This document shows positions 30,495-39,877 of a stretch of 45,654 bases of DNA, piece after piece (position 1 is the stretch's first letter; each line of letters begins with the position of its first letter). Source of the DNA: an uncultured Bacteroidales bacterium (GTDB taxonomy: Bacteria > Bacteroidota > Bacteroidia > Bacteroidales > P3); NCBI GenBank assembly GCA_947306225.1, contig CAMZFW010000003.1:1-45654 (forward strand), read 5' to 3'. The notes below the pieces were generated by a model. That model was not told the origin of the DNA, made no database searches, and saw nothing but the letters and a program-made list of their open reading frames with translations. Position numbers and translations under genes: made by a program.

Positions 30495-31370
30495 GTGGAA
30501 CAACAGAACAACGACATATTAAAGAAGGTCCGCAAGATAGAGATTAAGGCGCGTGGGTTGTCGAGACAGTTGTTCTCGGGCGAATACCACAGTGCCTTCA
30601 AGGGACGCGGTATGGCATTCAGCGAAGTGCGCGAATACCAATATGGCGACGACGTGCGAAGCATCGACTGGAACGTCACCGCCCGCCTAAACCACCCCTA
30701 TGTCAAAATATTTGAGGAAGAGCGCGAACTGACAGTGATGCTGCTGGTGGACGTGAGTGGCTCGAACCGTTTCGGCACCCATCACCAGTTCAAGGAAGAG
30801 CTGGTAGCCGAGGTAGCCGCCACTCTGGCATTCAGTGCCATCCAGAACAACGACAAGGTGGGGGTGATACTTTTCAGCGACCGCATCGAGAAATTTATAC
30901 CACCTAAAAAAGGCAGCAGCCACATACTCCGTATCATACGCGAGCTCATCACCTACCGTCCCACCAGCAACGGCACCGACCTAGCAGAGGCACTGCGATA
31001 CTTCACCAATGTCATCAAGAAAAGGTGCACCGCATTTCTGCTCAGCGACTTCTATGACGACAACTACACCGACGCGCTCAAAATTGCCTCGGGCAAGCAC
31101 GACTTGGTAGCCATACGCATTGCCGACGAAAAAGAGACACGCCTGCCCGACCTTGGGTTGGCAAAGTTCTACGACCCCGAAACCGGTGAGACTATCTGGA
31201 TTGACACTGCCGACCGCACCATTCGCAACGAGTTTGCCTCCCGCTACGCCAACCATGTGACAAAGGTGGAAGAAGTGCTAAAGAAATACGGCATTGACCA
31301 GACGGTGCTATACACCGGCGAAGACTATGTGAAGGAGCTAAAGAAACTATTCGAGCGACGCGGTGCATAA
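30495..31370 (+). CDS. DUF58 domain-containing protein
   Basis: GTG start; FSGEYHSAFKGRGMAFSEVREYQYGDDVRSIDWNVTARL. Confidence 0.95.
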   Translation: MEQQNNDILKKVRKIEIKARGLSRQLFSGEYHSAFKGRGMAFSEVREYQYGDDVRSIDWNVTARLNHPYVKIFEEERELTVMLLVDVSGSNRFGTHHQFKEELVAEVAATLAFSAIQNNDKVGVILFSDRIEKFIPPKKGSSHILRIIRELITYRPTSNGTDLAEALRYFTNVIKKRCTAFLLSDFYDDNYTDALKIASGKHDLVAIRIADEKETRLPDLGLAKFYDPETGETIWIDTADRTIRNEFASRYANHVTKVEEVLKKYGIDQTVLYTGEDYVKELKKLFERRGA

Positions 31371-31382
31371 AACTGACTAACC

Positions 31383-32300
31383 ATGAAAAGAGACACGCTA
31401 TTATTGTTACTACTGCTGACCGCATGGGGTTATGCCTCATCGGCACAGGACTCTATCCTGTCAAGCCAGACCACTCGCTACAAGTTCCAGCTGGACAGCA
31501 CCACCATCATGCTAGGCGACCAGACGGTACTGTCTATAGAGCCAGCCACCCTCTACCCCACCCTTGAAGAGCTGACCAACAATGACATCGTTGCCGTCAG
31601 CCAGTGGACCGACTCCACCAACGGCAACTTCTGCACTGCCCTTACAAGCTTCGAGGAAGGTGAGCATTGGCTGCATATCGGACTTGATTCGGTGCTCATC
31701 ACCGTGAAGGATGTGCCTAATGTAGACACCACCAACACTAATATCCGCGATATTGCCAATATTCTACGCCAGCCCTATACCTTTGGTGAGATTGCCAAGG
31801 TAGTGGGCATAGTGCTCGGCATTCTCGCATTGGTGGCAGCCATCATCTTCGTTGTGATACGGCTTAAACGGCACAAACCCATTATCAGCATTCCACAAGC
31901 CCCGCCATTGCCCGCCGACGTACGCGCACTCAACGCCCTCGAAGAGCTACGCCAACAGCAATTGTGGCAACAGGGACGGGTAAAAGAATACCACACACAG
32001 CTAACAGACATCGTGCGCAACTATCTGGAAGAGACTTATAACATCCCGTCGACCGAGATGACTAGCGACCAAACGCTCGACGCATTCCGCGGATGTGCTG
32101 CATACACCGAGGAATCCTCGTCAATATTGCAACAGATGTTGCAGACTGCCGACATGGTGAAGTTCGCCAAATCACAGCCCCAACCCTACCAGCACGACCT
32201 GTCGATGACTCAGGCGGTGAATTTCGTGAAACTCACCGCGCCAAAACACGAGGAGCAACCCGTCGACAACGAACAACCTAAAAGTACACAAGACGAATGA
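31383..32300 (+). CDS. Membrane protein of the Bat operon (DUF4381-like position)
   Basis: Signal peptide, one central TM segment, located between DUF58 and batA. Confidence 0.75.
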   Translation: MKRDTLLLLLLLTAWGYASSAQDSILSSQTTRYKFQLDSTTIMLGDQTVLSIEPATLYPTLEELTNNDIVAVSQWTDSTNGNFCTALTSFEEGEHWLHIGLDSVLITVKDVPNVDTTNTNIRDIANILRQPYTFGEIAKVVGIVLGILALVAAIIFVVIRLKRHKPIISIPQAPPLPADVRALNALEELRQQQLWQQGRVKEYHTQLTDIVRNYLEETYNIPSTEMTSDQTLDAFRGCAAYTEESSSILQQMLQTADMVKFAKSQPQPYQHDLSMTQAVNFVKLTAPKHEEQPVDNEQPKSTQDE

Positions 32301-33292
32301 AGATAACATTTGCACATCCATATCTGCTACTGCTTCTGCTGGTCATACCGCTCCTAATCGTGTGGTATGTACTGCGCTATCGCAAGCAGAAACCCGCATT
32401 GCAGTTCTCGAACATCAGCCTGTTCAAAGGTATTCATAAGACTTTCCGCCAACGTGCCTACCCGCTGCTGTTCGCATTAAGAATGGTGGCAGTGGGCGCA
32501 ATCATTGTCGCCCTTGCCCGTCCGCAAAGCAAACTCAGTCGCCAGGAGATGAAGGTGGAGGGTATCGACATAGTGTTGGCGATGGACGTGAGTGGCAGTA
32601 TGCTGGCCGAAGACTTCAAACCCAACCGTCTAGAGTCTGCGAAGAAGGTGGCTGCCGACTTCATCGAAGGGCGTAAGAACGACCGCATGGGACTGGTGGT
32701 GTTCTCGGGCGAAGCCTTTACCCAAGTGCCCCTTACTATCGACCACAGCGTGCTACTGAAACAACTTCATGAACTGAAGAGCGGCATGATAAAGGACGGT
32801 ACCGCACTAGGCGACGGCTTGGCCACCGCCATCAACCGCATCAAAGACAGCGAGGCGAAAAGCAAGGTCATAATCCTGCTCACCGACGGTGTCAACAACC
32901 AAGGTGCCGTAGACCCGCAGAGCGCGGCGGAAATAGCAGCACTATACCACATACGGCTCTACACCATCGGCGTAGGTACCCATGGACTTGCTCCCTACCC
33001 ATTCCGCGACCAATTTGGACGGACTCACTATCAAAATATCCCTGTGGAGCTGGACGAACAACTGCTGACCAACATGGCAAAGTCCACCATCGACGGACAG
33101 TACTTCCGCGCCATCAACAAAAGTTCCCTCCAAAAGATATTCAAGCAGATTGACGAAATGGAGAAGAGCAAAATCGATGTCACCCAGTATGCTCAGACCA
33201 AGGACGAGTACTTTGGATGGCTCATACTGGCAGCCATTGCACTATTGCTCGAAATCATTCTCGGACTCTTCTACTTCCGTAGCACCCCCTAA
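32297..33292 (+). CDS. batA: Aerotolerance protein BatA (VWA domain)
   Basis: IDIVLAMDVSGSMLAEDFKPNRLESAKKVA; N- and C-terminal TM helices. Confidence 0.92.
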   Translation: MKITFAHPYLLLLLLVIPLLIVWYVLRYRKQKPALQFSNISLFKGIHKTFRQRAYPLLFALRMVAVGAIIVALARPQSKLSRQEMKVEGIDIVLAMDVSGSMLAEDFKPNRLESAKKVAADFIEGRKNDRMGLVVFSGEAFTQVPLTIDHSVLLKQLHELKSGMIKDGTALGDGLATAINRIKDSEAKSKVIILLTDGVNNQGAVDPQSAAEIAALYHIRLYTIGVGTHGLAPYPFRDQFGRTHYQNIPVELDEQLLTNMAKSTIDGQYFRAINKSSLQKIFKQIDEMEKSKIDVTQYAQTKDEYFGWLILAAIALLLEIILGLFYFRSTP

Positions 33293-33314
33293 GTTGAAAG
33301 TTGAAAATTGAAAG

Positions 33315-34370
33315 TTGAAAATGATACACTTCGAACACCCCCAAATACTATGGTTCCTGCTCCTCATACCAGCATGTGTGGGAGCATGGATCTGGCTACA
33401 GTACCGCAATCGGAGACGGCTTGAAGAGTTTGCCGACCGTGGTATGTTCGGACGGCTGATTCCCGACGCATCCAACTGGCGTCCCTCCACCAAATTCGGC
33501 CTCATCATGCTGGCTGCCGCTTTCCTCATCATCGCCATTGCCAACCCTCAGGAAGGTAGCAAGATGGTTAAAGGCGAACGTCTGGGCAGCGACATTGCCA
33601 TCTGCCTCGACATCTCCAACAGTATGATGGCTGAAGACATTCAGCCCAACCGTCTGGAACGCAGCAAACGCACCGTCGCCAACCTGCTCAACGCCTTAGG
33701 CAGCGACCGCATCTCGCTAGTGGTCTTTGCTGGCAGCAGTTACGTGCAGATGCCGCTCACCAGCGACTACAGCGCAGTGAAACTATTTCTCGACCAGATT
33801 GACTGCTCGCTTATCAGCGCACAGGGCACCGCCATTGGCGATGCCATCGACAAGGCGATGGAGACTTTCGGCTATGGCGACCCCGACCGCGAGTGGGTGA
33901 AGAACCAAGGTCGTGCCATTGTTGTCATCTCCGACGGTGAGAACTTCGAAGACGATGCCGAGGCCGCTGCCCGCAGGGCTGCTGCACAGAATGTGCGTGT
34001 CTGCACCATCGGCATGGGGCTCACCGAAGGCACACCCATTCCCGAATATCGCGGCAACCAACGTGTGGGCTACAAACGCGACAACAGCGGCAACACCGTC
34101 ACCACCCACCTCGACGAGGCAACGCTCACCGCCATCGCCCATGCCGGCAAGGGCATCTATGTCCGTGCCAACAACATTAACTCAGGCATACAAGACATTG
34201 TCAAACTCATTGAAGGTTTGGAGAAAGACAGCTTTGGCGAAACACTCTTTTCCGAATACGAAAGCCGCTACCAGTACCCTCTTGCCGCCGCACTGCTATG
34301 CCTCATTGCCGAACTGCTCATCTTCGAACGCCGCAACAAGAAGTTCAACCTCGACAACGTGATTAAGTAA
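33315..34370 (+). CDS. batB: Aerotolerance protein BatB (VWA domain)
   Basis: SDIAICLDISNSMMAEDIQPNRLERSKRTV; follows batA. Confidence 0.9.
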   Translation: MKMIHFEHPQILWFLLLIPACVGAWIWLQYRNRRRLEEFADRGMFGRLIPDASNWRPSTKFGLIMLAAAFLIIAIANPQEGSKMVKGERLGSDIAICLDISNSMMAEDIQPNRLERSKRTVANLLNALGSDRISLVVFAGSSYVQMPLTSDYSAVKLFLDQIDCSLISAQGTAIGDAIDKAMETFGYGDPDREWVKNQGRAIVVISDGENFEDDAEAAARRAAAQNVRVCTIGMGLTEGTPIPEYRGNQRVGYKRDNSGNTVTTHLDEATLTAIAHAGKGIYVRANNINSGIQDIVKLIEGLEKDSFGETLFSEYESRYQYPLAAALLCLIAELLIFERRNKKFNLDNVIK

Positions 34371-34380
34371 TCCAGACAAT

Positions 34381-35175
34381 ATGTACCGTAAACTCCCCAT
34401 CATACTACTATTCCTGTTCCTGCTGTCGCAAACGGCAGGGGCACAAAACAGCAACGCCCGCAAGGATACCCGCAAGGGCAACCGCGAATACAAAGCCAAA
34501 CACTTCGACCGCGCCGAAGTGGACTACCGCCGTGCGCTACATCACGACAGTACGGCATACCGTGCCCACTACAATCTTGGCAACACCCTCTACCGTCAGA
34601 AGAAATATGAGGAGGCCGCCCAGCACTACAGTCGCGCCCTTGAGCACCCCGACCTAGATAAAAAGACACGCAGCCGCATCCTCCACAACCGTGGCAACAG
34701 CAACCTCAAGGAGGGACTGCAGAAAGAAAACCGCGCCGAAGGAATGCAACAGTTCCAACAGGCGGTGAACGACTATCAAGAGGCCTTGAAAATCAACCCC
34801 AAGAACGACGACACCCGCTACAACCTCTCCTACGCCAAAAAACTGCTACAGCAAGCACAGCAACAACAGCAACAGAACGGTGGCGGTGGTCAAAACGACC
34901 AAGACAAGAAAGACAACAAGGACAAGAACAAGGACGGCAATAACGGTCAGGACAAACAACAAGACCAAAACAACCAGCAGAACGACCAACAGAACCAGCA
35001 GGACAAAAAACAGGACCGTCAACAACAGAAACAGCAGCAACAACGGCAAGAGCAGAAGAAGCAGGATGCCGAACGCCTGCTAGAAGCTGTAAAAAACAAC
35101 GAGAAGAACACTATGAAGGAAAATGCCAAGAAGCTGGAAGTAGCTCCCGCCGGCAGAATCGAAAAAGACTGGTAA
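34381..35175 (+). CDS. batC: Aerotolerance protein BatC (TPR; Q/N/D/K-rich tail)
   Basis: TPR-like AHYNLGNTLYRQKKYEEAAQHYSRAL; low-complexity QQQQQQNGGGGQNDQDKKDNKDK... Confidence 0.87.
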   Translation: MYRKLPIILLFLFLLSQTAGAQNSNARKDTRKGNREYKAKHFDRAEVDYRRALHHDSTAYRAHYNLGNTLYRQKKYEEAAQHYSRALEHPDLDKKTRSRILHNRGNSNLKEGLQKENRAEGMQQFQQAVNDYQEALKINPKNDDTRYNLSYAKKLLQQAQQQQQQNGGGGQNDQDKKDNKDKNKDGNNGQDKQQDQNNQQNDQQNQQDKKQDRQQQKQQQQRQEQKKQDAERLLEAVKNNEKNTMKENAKKLEVAPAGRIEKDW

Positions 35176-35301
35176 CAACGTAATAATTGCTTGATTGCTT
35201 GAATGTGTTATTTAAACTAAAAAGTAAAAACTAAAAAAAGTTGCCGCACCCGGATAATTTTCAACTTTCAACTTTCAATTTAATTAACGAATTCAAATAA
35301 T

Positions 35302-37131
35302 ATGAGGAAAAAAATAGCAATAATCTTCTTATTAGCGTTATCGCTCACCGCAGCGGCACAGGAGCTCACCGTACGTGCCCCCGGACGTGTCGATGTGGGA
35401 CAACGATTTGAAGTCCGCTATGAGGTCAACGCTCGTGCCAACGACTTCCGTGGACCCAATTTCAAAGGTTTCTCGGTGCTTTCGGGACCCAACGCCTCGC
35501 ACATGTCCAGCACCCAAATCATCAACGGACAAATTTCCAGTTCCATCACCACCGGATTCACCTACATCATCCAAGCCGACATGGAGGGCACCTTCAACGT
35601 AGGTGGTGCCAGTTGCAATGTCGACGGCAAGCGGGTGTCGTGTCAAGGTTTCTCCATCAAAGTAGAAAAGGGCAACCCAAACGCCCAGCAGCAGAATGCC
35701 CGCAACGCCTATGGGCAGCCTCAAAGGCAGCAGAACCAGCGCACCACACAGCCCGCCCAATCCGACAACATCGACAGCCGGTCGCTCTTCGCCCGTGCCA
35801 GCATCAGCAAAAACAGCCCCTACCAAGGCGAACAGGTTATCCTGACCTATAAAATCTACACCCAGGTATCACTCCAACAATACCAAATTGACAAACTGCC
35901 CGGCAACAAGGGCTTCTGGAGCGAAGACCTCACCAAAGACGGCAGTGTGAAGCAGTATGAAGAGACCGTCGACGGCCGTCGCTACATGGTGGCTGAAATC
36001 CGTCGCGGAGCCCTCTTCGCCCAAGAGAGCGGCAAACTCACCATCGAGCCGCTCGACCTCGACGTGCTTGCCCTCGTCCAACGACAGCGTCAGCGCACCG
36101 GTTCCATCTGGGACCTCTTCGACGACCCCTTCTTCAATCCCACTCAGGCCGTCCAAAAGCACCTGCGCACCAATAGCATCAACGTCAACGTCAAGCCGCT
36201 TCCCACCGCTCCTGAAGGCTTTAATGGAGCTGTAGGCACCTTCACTGTCACCCGCGAGGTAGACACCCGAGAAGTGCGCGCCAACGAAGCCATAACCTAC
36301 CGCCTCACCATCAACGGCAATGGCAACCTCATGCTCATCGATGCTCCCAAGATTGATTTCCCCAAGGTCTTCGAAGTCTACGACCCGCAAATCAACGACC
36401 ACATCACCCGCAGCAGCTCAGGCATCAGCGGTAGCCGCACATTCGAATGGGTGCTCATTCCCCGCAACCAAGGCGACTATGAAATACCTGCCTTCGACTT
36501 CGTCACCTTCGACCCCTCCGCTGGACGTTACGTCAAAAAGCATGTCGAAGCCATCCCCGTCCACATCAACAAAGGCGACCCCAAGTCAATGAAAAACGTC
36601 ACTAGCAACAAAAGCGACGTCAAGCTCCTCAATAGCGACATCAACCACATACACACTGGCAGCACCTCCTTCACCAGCAGCCACGACTCCGCTCGTCCTG
36701 CCTGGTGGTTCTGGACAGCCCTCGTGCTCATCGCCGCAGTCTGCACCGCACTCATCCTTTACTTCCGCCACCGTCTGGCACAACAGCAAGACATTGCCGG
36801 TATGCGCCTGCGCCGTGCCACCAAAGAGGCACGCAAACGGCTCAAAAAAGCCGCCACCCACCTCAACGACGGCAACGACAACCTCTTCTACGAAGAAATC
36901 TACAAAGCCATTTGGGGCTGCCTGGCAGATAAGTACAACATCGAATTGGCCAGCCTCAGCAGCGACACCGTCCGCGAATGCCTCATCAAGAAGCAAGTAG
37001 GTGAACAGCAGCAACAGCTAATCATGTCCACCTTGCAGGAGGTCGACTTCGCCCGTTTCGCCCCAGGCGATGCGACCGCCAAGAAACAACAAATATACAA
37101 CCAAGCCCTGCAAATGATAGTAATGCTTTAG
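35302..37131 (+). CDS. batD: Aerotolerance protein BatD
   Basis: LTVRAPGRVDVGQRFEVRYEVNA...FKGFSVLSGPNAS; repeated BatD-like beta domains and C-terminal TM. Confidence 0.92.
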   Translation: MRKKIAIIFLLALSLTAAAQELTVRAPGRVDVGQRFEVRYEVNARANDFRGPNFKGFSVLSGPNASHMSSTQIINGQISSSITTGFTYIIQADMEGTFNVGGASCNVDGKRVSCQGFSIKVEKGNPNAQQQNARNAYGQPQRQQNQRTTQPAQSDNIDSRSLFARASISKNSPYQGEQVILTYKIYTQVSLQQYQIDKLPGNKGFWSEDLTKDGSVKQYEETVDGRRYMVAEIRRGALFAQESGKLTIEPLDLDVLALVQRQRQRTGSIWDLFDDPFFNPTQAVQKHLRTNSINVNVKPLPTAPEGFNGAVGTFTVTREVDTREVRANEAITYRLTINGNGNLMLIDAPKIDFPKVFEVYDPQINDHITRSSSGISGSRTFEWVLIPRNQGDYEIPAFDFVTFDPSAGRYVKKHVEAIPVHINKGDPKSMKNVTSNKSDVKLLNSDINHIHTGSTSFTSSHDSARPAWWFWTALVLIAAVCTALILYFRHRLAQQQDIAGMRLRRATKEARKRLKKAATHLNDGNDNLFYEEIYKAIWGCLADKYNIELASLSSDTVRECLIKKQVGEQQQQLIMSTLQEVDFARFAPGDATAKKQQIYNQALQMIVML

Positions 37132-37134
37132 TCT

Positions 37135-37893
37135 ATGAAACATCACCTTTTAATATTTAGTCTTTACCTTATAGTTTCAATCTCCGCCATTGCCCAAACA
37201 CCCGAGCAGTTGATGCAGAAAGGCAACGAGGCATACAGCCGTGGCGATTACGAGGCAGCTGCCAATGCCTACGAAGTGATTTTTGCCACAGGCCTGCAGT
37301 CGGCCGAACTCTACTACAATCTAGGCAACGCCTATTACCGTATGGACGAACTGGACCAAGCCATTCTCAACTACGAATGCGCCTTGCGCCTCAGTCCCCA
37401 TTTCCGCGATGCCCGCGAAAACCTCGACCTCTGCTACAGCAAAACCGAGGACCGTATCGAATCCCTACCCCAAATATTCCTAGTCCAATGGGCTCAGGCT
37501 ATAGTGAATTGGTTCAGTCCCACAGGATGGCTCGTCGCCATCATCATCCTTTTCGCACTCCTTGGTGCGCTCGTCGTCATCTTCTTTGTCAGCTCCGACT
37601 ACGGCTGGCGCAAGCGCTCCCTATTTCTCGGCATTCTCGTCAGCCTGCTGCTCATGCTCTCCGTGGGTTGCACCATTGCCTCATACGTTCGGTACAACCG
37701 CCACGACAAAGCCATCATCACCAGCCCCATGATAGTGTTGAAAGGCTCGCCCGAAGCGCACAGCATCGACAAAATGATACTCCATGAAGGAACCCCTGTA
37801 AACATCGACGAAACCCTTGGCGACTGGTACAAAATCCATATCGCCGACGGCACCACCGGCTGGGTTGAGTCGTCCGACATAACCATCATTTAA
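37135..37893 (+). CDS. batE: Aerotolerance protein BatE (TPR plus SH3-like)
   Basis: AELYYNLGNAYYRMDELDQAILNYECALRL; two TM segments; C-terminal SH3-like GTPVNIDETLGDWYKIHIADGTTGWVESSDI. Confidence 0.88.
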   Translation: MKHHLLIFSLYLIVSISAIAQTPEQLMQKGNEAYSRGDYEAAANAYEVIFATGLQSAELYYNLGNAYYRMDELDQAILNYECALRLSPHFRDARENLDLCYSKTEDRIESLPQIFLVQWAQAIVNWFSPTGWLVAIIILFALLGALVVIFFVSSDYGWRKRSLFLGILVSLLLMLSVGCTIASYVRYNRHDKAIITSPMIVLKGSPEAHSIDKMILHEGTPVNIDETLGDWYKIHIADGTTGWVESSDITII

Positions 37894-37913
37894 CCCTTTA
37901 AAACCACACCGCA

Positions 37914-39185
37914 ATGAAACACCTGTTAACATTCAGCCTCTGCCTCTTAGCCCTGCTCCCTCTTCGTGCACAAGAGAAAGTCGAGTATGTCGACGACGAA
38001 GAATGTGGCTGCGAACTCGTCTTCATCGACGGCATCCAAACCACCCAAGACGGCGACCGCTTCGGCTTCAAGCGCGAGGACGGCACCGTCATCGTCCCCA
38101 ACAAATACATGTTCGTCGACCATTTCCACGGTCCCTACTGCAAAGTCTACCTCAACTACGACAGCTGCGGACTCATCAACCGCGAAGGTGAAGAAATCAT
38201 CCCCTGCATCTACGATATGGTCTACTACCCCACCGACGGAATGATTATGGTTGCCTCCGACAGCCTCTATGGCTATTTCGACACCTTGGGTCACCAGCGC
38301 ATCCCCTTCCGCTATCGTGCCGCATCCTCGTTCAACGAAGGCCTTGCCGTCGTGGCTGTCGACATCGACAGCACCCTGGTTCAATACGGCTACATCGACT
38401 GCCAAGGCAACACAGTCATCGCCCCACAATACGACTACGCCTTTCCCTTCTACGAAGGCTTCGCCGTGGTGAAGAAATACGAACGCTACGGCCTAATCAA
38501 CCGCCAAAACAAAGAAGTCTTCCCCATCAAATTCGAAATCCTCACCTCCATGTTCGAAGGGCGCGTCTTTGCCGGTGACGACGACGGCCTTGCCATGTAC
38601 GACAACCACTTCCGCCAGCTCACCCAGCCCATCTACACCGCCCTCGTCGGCAAGACCGAAGGCCGCATCCTCGTCATGCGCGACAACAAATACGGCTACC
38701 TCGACGAGAATGGCAACGAAGTCATCCCCTGCCAATACGACCAGGCCGGACTCTTCAAAGACGACCGCACCTTCGTCTCCCAGGACGGCAAGTGGGGCAT
38801 CATCAACAGCAAAGGCAAAGTCATCCTCCCCATCGAATACGACAACAGCGGCTACCGCGGCGAAGCCTACATCTACCACGACAGCCTCGCACTAATTGAG
38901 AAAGATGGCCGCTACGGCTACTGCGACATGGAAGGCCGCCCCGTCATCTGGCCCTGTTTCGAGAGCGCCTACCAATTCACCGACGGCCTCGCACCCGTAA
39001 AGCTGGGACAGTGGGGCTACCTCGATACCAAAGGCGACTTCTTCATCTCACCCATCTTCGACATGGCCTCACCCTTCGAATACGGCCGCTCCGAAGTGAT
39101 ATACCAAGGCGAAATACACAAGATGAACACCGAAGGCCGCTGTGTCAAAAACTGCAAAAACGCTCCCCGGTCATGGCGAAAATAG
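37914..39185 (+). CDS. WG-repeat secreted protein
   Basis: Repeated GLINREGEEIIPCIYD, YGYLDENGNEVIPCQYD, WGIINSKGKVILPIEYD units. Confidence 0.92.
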   Translation: MKHLLTFSLCLLALLPLRAQEKVEYVDDEECGCELVFIDGIQTTQDGDRFGFKREDGTVIVPNKYMFVDHFHGPYCKVYLNYDSCGLINREGEEIIPCIYDMVYYPTDGMIMVASDSLYGYFDTLGHQRIPFRYRAASSFNEGLAVVAVDIDSTLVQYGYIDCQGNTVIAPQYDYAFPFYEGFAVVKKYERYGLINRQNKEVFPIKFEILTSMFEGRVFAGDDDGLAMYDNHFRQLTQPIYTALVGKTEGRILVMRDNKYGYLDENGNEVIPCQYDQAGLFKDDRTFVSQDGKWGIINSKGKVILPIEYDNSGYRGEAYIYHDSLALIEKDGRYGYCDMEGRPVIWPCFESAYQFTDGLAPVKLGQWGYLDTKGDFFISPIFDMASPFEYGRSEVIYQGEIHKMNTEGRCVKNCKNAPRSWRK

Positions 39186-39589
39186 CAACCCATCCCGCCA
39201 CCATCACCGCTGTGCGGCATGGCAGCGTCACCGTACAGCTCCACGTAGTCAGTGCCTGCGCCTCCTGTGAAGCCCACGGCCACTGCGGCTTTGCCGACAG
39301 CAAGGAGAAAACCATGGACGTCGACACCCCCCAATGGCAACACTACCGCACGGGCGACCACGTCACCGTCGCCATCCACTCCAACCGAGGCCTACAGGCA
39401 GTACTCATCGCCTACCTCATCCCCGCCCTGCTGCTGCTCGCCACCTTTGCCACACTCACCGCCCTGCACCTCTCCGAAGGCTGGGTAGCCGTCGTCACCC
39501 TCCTCGCCGTCGCGCTCTACGGCCTGCTCCTCTATGCCCTGAGCCACCGTCTGCAGCGCAAGTTCACCATCACCATCCTGACAAAATAG
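39173..39589 (+). CDS. rseC: RseC / SoxR-reducing-system-like protein
   Basis: ATITAVRHGSVTVQLHVVSACASCEAHGHCGF; two TM helices. Start moved from 39011 to ATG 39173 (overlaps the WG gene by 13 nt). Confidence 0.85.
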   Translation: MAKIATHPATITAVRHGSVTVQLHVVSACASCEAHGHCGFADSKEKTMDVDTPQWQHYRTGDHVTVAIHSNRGLQAVLIAYLIPALLLLATFATLTALHLSEGWVAVVTLLAVALYGLLLYALSHRLQRKFTITILTK

Positions 39590-39612
39590 CCACACAACGT
39601 AATAATTGCTTG

Positions 39613-39692
39613 ATTGCTTGAATGTATGATTGCCTGAGTGGCTGCCGCGGTCAAATTACCCAAACACTCAAGCAATCAGACAATCAAGCAAT
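39613..39692. repeat. Imperfect inverted repeat, modular intergenic repeat family
   Basis: 27-nt arms (39613-39639/39666-39692), 24 of 27 complementary, GC-rich GGCTGCCGCGGTC in the loop. Confidence 0.75.
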
Positions 39693-39773
39693 ATCATGAG
39701 TGTTTTTACTCAATCATTAACGCAATAAAGTATTTAATCAATATTAATATTTTTATTATTAAAAAAAAATCCG

Positions 39774-39781
39774 TATTTTTG
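39774..39781 (+). promoter_or_regulatory. TATTTTTG -7 box for the C10 peptidase gene
   Basis: TAnnTTTG match upstream of ATG 39878. Confidence 0.5.
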
Positions 39782-39877
39782 CATCTTCGAAAACAACGTA
39801 CCACAACCATCTATATAATTGTGGCGAAGAGATTTGTTATCAAGATTCATATATACAAACCCAACAAAACGATATTG

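Noticed and set aside
34846-35049. Leu/Val-rich minus-strand ORF resembling a membrane peptide
   Set aside because: Antisense of the Q/N/D/K-rich low-complexity tail of BatC.
39638-39877. N-terminal extension of the C10 peptidase ORF
   Set aside because: Spans repeats and the TATTTTTG promoter; the signal peptide starts at ATG 39878.
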